From Candidatus Planktophila sp. (lineage in GTDB: Bacteria > Actinomycetota > Actinomycetes > Nanopelagicales > Nanopelagicaceae), in the NCBI GenBank assembly GCA_030649935.1, contig JAUSFN010000026.1:1-64000 (forward strand): a DNA stretch of 64,000 bases. The letters run 5' to 3'. Below, in pieces: positions 61,108 to 64,000 of the stretch (the first letter of the stretch is position 1; every line of letters begins with the position of its first letter). The notes under the pieces were generated by a model. The model saw nothing but the letters and a program-made list of their open reading frames with translations, ran no database searches and was not told the origin of the DNA. The translations under genes and the position numbers were made by a program.

Positions 61108-62226
61108 ATGGCCAAAATAGAACGAATTGAGACGATCCCGCTTCGCGTCCCCCTTAAGCATATTTACAAGGGCTCGTATTACAAGATGCGAAATCGTTGC
61201 ACCATCATCACCAGAATACATACTTCAGATGGTGTCATCGGCCAGAGCTATAACGCTGATACTGATGAAGAGCAGGATCAAGTTCTGGCGATAATCCATG
61301 ATGAAATTACGCCGTTAATTACTGGAATGGATATCCGCCAAGTCGAAAAGATTTGGCATGCGATGATTCCAGTGACACTTGATCAACTTCGCAATCGCGC
61401 ACTTCCGATGCAGGCGATAGCTTGTATCGATAGTGCCGTCTGGGATGGTTTTGCCAAGATCGCTGGCCAACCACTCTGGCGCCTGTGGGGTGGATATAGA
61501 GATCGAATTCCGATGATTGGTATCGGTGGTTATTACGGCTCCAGTGAAGCAGATTTAGAGCGAGAGCTAGCTTTCTTTAAAGATGAAATTGGCATGGTCG
61601 GCATGAAGTTTAAGATCGGTGCCAAACCGCCAGAGGAAGATGCAGCACGTCTAAAACTTGCTAAATTTATTGTTGGCGATGACTTCCTCTTTGTTGTCGA
61701 CGCAAATCAAGGTTATACAGTTGCGGAAGCACTTAACTTTCTCTCACTCATTGAAGGTGAAGTGAAGTTACGTTGGTTTGAAGAACCTACGAGATGGCAT
61801 GCTGATTGGCGCGGTCTGAAGGATGTAAGGTTGCGAGGCAATGTAAATGTTGCGGCGGGTCAAAGTGAGATTCACAGAGTCGGCATGCGCGAGATGATCC
61901 TAAATGGCGCTATAGATGTCTGTAACTTTGATGCTTCATGGGGCGGCGGGCCTACTGAGTGGCGACGGATAGCAGCCATTGCACTTGCCTTCGACGTTCA
62001 ACTTGGCCATCACGAAGAAGCACAAGTTGCATCGCACCTGCTTGCATCAGTTCCTAACGGAACTTATGTTGAATCATTCTCCCCGACCAGAGATCCGATC
62101 TTCTGGGAACTTCTTGATAATCGACCAAAGTTAGTTAAAGGAGATTTCATTCTTCCAACTGAGCCAGGTTTTGGCTGGAAATTAAATGAAGATTTCATTT
62201 CGCAATATCGAGTCGATAAAAATTAG
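61108..62226 (+). CDS. Enolase-superfamily protein (mandelate racemase/muconate lactonizing type), 1
   Basis: A 372-aa protein with the N-terminal capping domain (IERIETIPLRVPLKHIYKGS) and barrel. KxK base motif MKFKIGAKPP, metal ligands in VVDANQGYT (Asp), WFEEPTRWH (Glu) and AAGQSE, and the opposite-side motif LGHHEEAQVAS with His. Such proteins abstract a proton alpha to a carboxylate: racemases or acid-sugar dehydratases. It follows the lipoyl gene by 11 bp and is 37 bp before the DapB-like gene, so it acts in this pathway. Confidence 0.86.
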   Translation: MAKIERIETIPLRVPLKHIYKGSYYKMRNRCTIITRIHTSDGVIGQSYNADTDEEQDQVLAIIHDEITPLITGMDIRQVEKIWHAMIPVTLDQLRNRALPMQAIACIDSAVWDGFAKIAGQPLWRLWGGYRDRIPMIGIGGYYGSSEADLERELAFFKDEIGMVGMKFKIGAKPPEEDAARLKLAKFIVGDDFLFVVDANQGYTVAEALNFLSLIEGEVKLRWFEEPTRWHADWRGLKDVRLRGNVNVAAGQSEIHRVGMREMILNGAIDVCNFDASWGGGPTEWRRIAAIALAFDVQLGHHEEAQVASHLLASVPNGTYVESFSPTRDPIFWELLDNRPKLVKGDFILPTEPGFGWKLNEDFISQYRVDKN

Positions 62227-62263
62227 TGTTCTCTAGATTGATCAGAATTCTCTAGGAGGAGAA

Positions 62264-63250
62264 ATGGCTTCAGTTGCGATCTATGGCGTTGGCCAACTTG
62301 GCCAAGCGGTTGCAGCAGGCCTGCGTGTACGAGGAAATCATCGCGTCTCGGGCCCTTTTCGACGAGAAGATCGCGAACTTGCCCTTAACTCTGGCGCAGA
62401 TGTAGTTCTGATTGCCACAACAACGCTCTTTAAAGATGTCGCCGATTACATTAGAGATGCCGTTAACGCGGGTTCCAATGTATTGGTCTCTGCTGAAGAG
62501 TGTGCCTATCCATGGGCAGTTGATAAAAAATTGGCAGATGAGCTAGATAAATTAGCCAAAGCAAAACGCGTCAGCATTGCCGGCGCCGGTGTAAATCCAG
62601 GTTTGATCTTCGATGCGCTAGTTGCAACTCTGCTTGGTCCAACGCCTTCTGCATTTAATAGCGATGGATCACCAAAGACAACAATTGTGGTGCGACGTAC
62701 GGTAAATATTTCTGGTTTTGGTGCGACAGTTCTGCGTCGTATCGGAGTCGGCGCAACGGCTAAAGAGTTTAAAGAGAAGGTCGAGCGCGGTGAGATTCTG
62801 GGCCACGCAGGGTTTCCACAATCAATGAACGTCGTGGCCGATGCGCTCGGTTTAGAAATCGAGCGGATCGATAAGGAGTTACTGCCAGTTCTAACTGATC
62901 GCGAGATAGATCTGCCAGAGAGATTTATTATCAAACCAGGCTATAGCGCCGGTGTTAATCAGACCTATACCGCAATCGTTAAGGGTAGGCCTTGGTTCTC
63001 ATCTCACTTCTTTGGCCACGTAGACCTTGCTGGAATAGAGAAAGTCGCCAAAGATGAGATCGAGATCAATATCGATCAAAAGGTGCATCAAACAATCTCG
63101 CTCAACCCAGGGATTGGTGCACAGATGGGCTCGCAGAATATGGTCATAAACTCGATTGAACGGATCATTCAAGCGCAACCAGGTTGGGTAACTGTCGCTG
63201 AAATTGCACCCGCACTTGCCCGAAGTAATGAAAGTTTTTCTAGAAAGTAA
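62264..63250 (+). CDS. DapB-like NAD(P)-dependent dehydrogenase
   Basis: A 328-aa two-domain protein. Rossmann motif VAIYGVGQLGQAVAAGL, SGADVVLIATTTLFKDVADYI, the AGAGVNPGLIFDALVATLLG motif and a C-terminal domain with FGATVLRRIGVGA. It resembles dihydrodipicolinate reductase and 2,4-diaminopentanoate dehydrogenase-type enzymes rather than true DapB (about 250 aa). Those act on amino or imino acids, so a nitrogen-containing intermediate is possible. Ribosome-binding site AGGAGGAG. Between the two enolase-superfamily genes. Confidence 0.8.
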   Translation: MASVAIYGVGQLGQAVAAGLRVRGNHRVSGPFRREDRELALNSGADVVLIATTTLFKDVADYIRDAVNAGSNVLVSAEECAYPWAVDKKLADELDKLAKAKRVSIAGAGVNPGLIFDALVATLLGPTPSAFNSDGSPKTTIVVRRTVNISGFGATVLRRIGVGATAKEFKEKVERGEILGHAGFPQSMNVVADALGLEIERIDKELLPVLTDREIDLPERFIIKPGYSAGVNQTYTAIVKGRPWFSSHFFGHVDLAGIEKVAKDEIEINIDQKVHQTISLNPGIGAQMGSQNMVINSIERIIQAQPGWVTVAEIAPALARSNESFSRK

Positions 63251-63312
63251 TGTAAGAAGATTAAAGATGAAAACCAATAGAACTAGTTATAACCAAGTAA
63301 AAGGAGCGAAAG

Positions 63313-64000
63313 ATGTCGGTAAGGATAAGTAAGGTCGAGGCCTTTCCAGTGAAATACCAGGAGCCAAATGATTCAATGGCTTGGCGTTATCTCACCTTTG
63401 TTCGAATCACCGCCTCTGATGGAACTACTGGATGGGGCGAGGCGATTACGCAATTCCCTGGAAGCACTAAGGGAACCGCGGCGATTATCGAAGATTTAGC
63501 AGATGTGATTATTGGGAAAGACCCACTTCAGAATATAGGTATTTGGCGCGATATTCGTAAACAGACTTGGTGGTACACCTATCGCGGCGGACTCGGTCAC
63601 TTCGCACTTTCTGCAATTGATATCGCGCTCTGGGATCTGCGTGGAAAAGTTACCGGGCAATCACTAATTGAGATGATCGGTAAGCGCGATAGCCAAGAAG
63701 TAACTGAGATTCCGGTTCTTGCATCAACCCACGTCTTCAATGCAAATCTCGATGTTGAGGTAGAGCGCCATGCGCGCTACGTTAAAGAGGGTTATATAGG
63801 TTTCAAAATTGGAATGGGCAAGCGCGGTGATGCCCGAGTTGGTTATGAGTTAGAACGCGATATTAACTTTGTCCGCGATCTTCGCCAAGCAGCTGGACCA
63901 GATGCTTGGATCATGATGGATCGTGGCCAATCACTTAATTGGACCTTTGAAGACGCTGTTAAGCGCGTTAGCGCTTGGGAAGAGTATGGACTTAAGTGGG
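63313..64000 (+). CDS. Enolase-superfamily protein 2 (partial, runs off right edge)
   Basis: Not in the ORF track because it has no stop in the window. ATG 63313 behind AAAAGGAGCG opens about 229 codons: VRISKVEAFPVKYQEPNDSM, capping domain WGEAITQFPGSTKGT, barrel start GHFALSAIDIALWDLRGK, lysine motif GYIGFKIGMGKRGD and metal Asp in WIMMDRGQSLNW. It is of the mandelate racemase/galactonate dehydratase type and differs from protein 1 (no KxK in the same form), so probably a distinct reaction or stereochemistry. Confidence 0.85.
   Translation, partial: MSVRISKVEAFPVKYQEPNDSMAWRYLTFVRITASDGTTGWGEAITQFPGSTKGTAAIIEDLADVIIGKDPLQNIGIWRDIRKQTWWYTYRGGLGHFALSAIDIALWDLRGKVTGQSLIEMIGKRDSQEVTEIPVLASTHVFNANLDVEVERHARYVKEGYIGFKIGMGKRGDARVGYELERDINFVRDLRQAAGPDAWIMMDRGQSLNWTFEDAVKRVSAWEEYGLKW

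Noticed and set aside
1-64000. CRISPR array or rRNA operon
   Set aside because: No regularly spaced direct repeats of CRISPR size and no rRNA-like stretches were seen.

Overview
The window looks like a low-to-medium GC, streamlined actinobacterium. It resembles a freshwater planktonic lineage of the acI/Nanopelagicales type, but that is inference from gene content, short spacers, ATGA-type overlaps and family resemblance. No rRNA or housekeeping marker is present to fix the taxonomy.

Layout. 1-4029: minus-strand secreted repeat (InlB-like) surface protein, running off the left edge and interrupted by one in-frame TAG. 4086-5692: an old integration scar at tRNA-Arg(TCG), with a decayed 3' tRNA half, one secreted protein gene and the intact tRNA. 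5961-9400: branched-chain 2-oxoacid dehydrogenase genes E1a-E1b-E2, converging on a minus-strand leucine/isovalerate operon (15727 to 9412: methylcrotonyl-CoA carboxylase beta and alpha, HMG-CoA lyase, acyl-CoA dehydrogenase, enoyl-CoA hydratase-like). Together they carry branched-chain oxoacids to acetoacetate and acetyl-CoA; no E3 subunit is seen here. 15916-20940: a SnoaL-like protein, a three-gene type III polyketide synthase / methyltransferase / flavoprotein operon like srsABC of alkylresorcinol synthesis, two CHRD proteins and a 51-residue membrane protein missing from the ORF track.

21039-28530 is a compact integrative element in tRNA-Arg(ACG). It has a 43-bp direct repeat at the ends, paired 12-bp-spaced arm-like repeats about 95 bp inside each end, and an intact tyrosine integrase with an excisionase-like HTH protein. 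Its cargo is unusual: a protein with seven zinc-ribbon repeats fused to a GIY-YIG-like domain, an unknown 226-aa protein, a three-TM coiled-coil protein, an orphan PIN-like protein and a membrane protein. Copies of a repeated leader precede several cargo ORFs. This is the best candidate here for an undescribed mobile or defence-like system.

28689-33308: secreted 5'-nucleotidase, ferredoxin-NADP reductase, then the distal end of an arabinose operon. 32169-42844 (minus) encodes binding protein, two permeases, GH127 beta-L-arabinofuranosidase, a cysteine hydrolase, AraB, AraD, AraA and glycerate kinase. A divergent LacI-type regulator follows at 43048, with a perfect 16-bp palindrome between.

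44358-64000 is a second catabolic region. It holds four paralogues of the neutral-ceramidase N-terminal hydrolase family (three in tandem), three SDR dehydrogenases, a CocE/NonD-type hydrolase, two transporters, a TIM-barrel isomerase, a CaiB/BaiF CoA-transferase, a second oxoacid dehydrogenase E1 pair with a stand-alone lipoyl protein, two enolase-superfamily proteins and a DapB-like dehydrogenase. The content suggests hydrolytic release, oxidation, dehydration and CoA-linked decarboxylation of an unidentified polyol-, sugar-acid- or amide-like compound.
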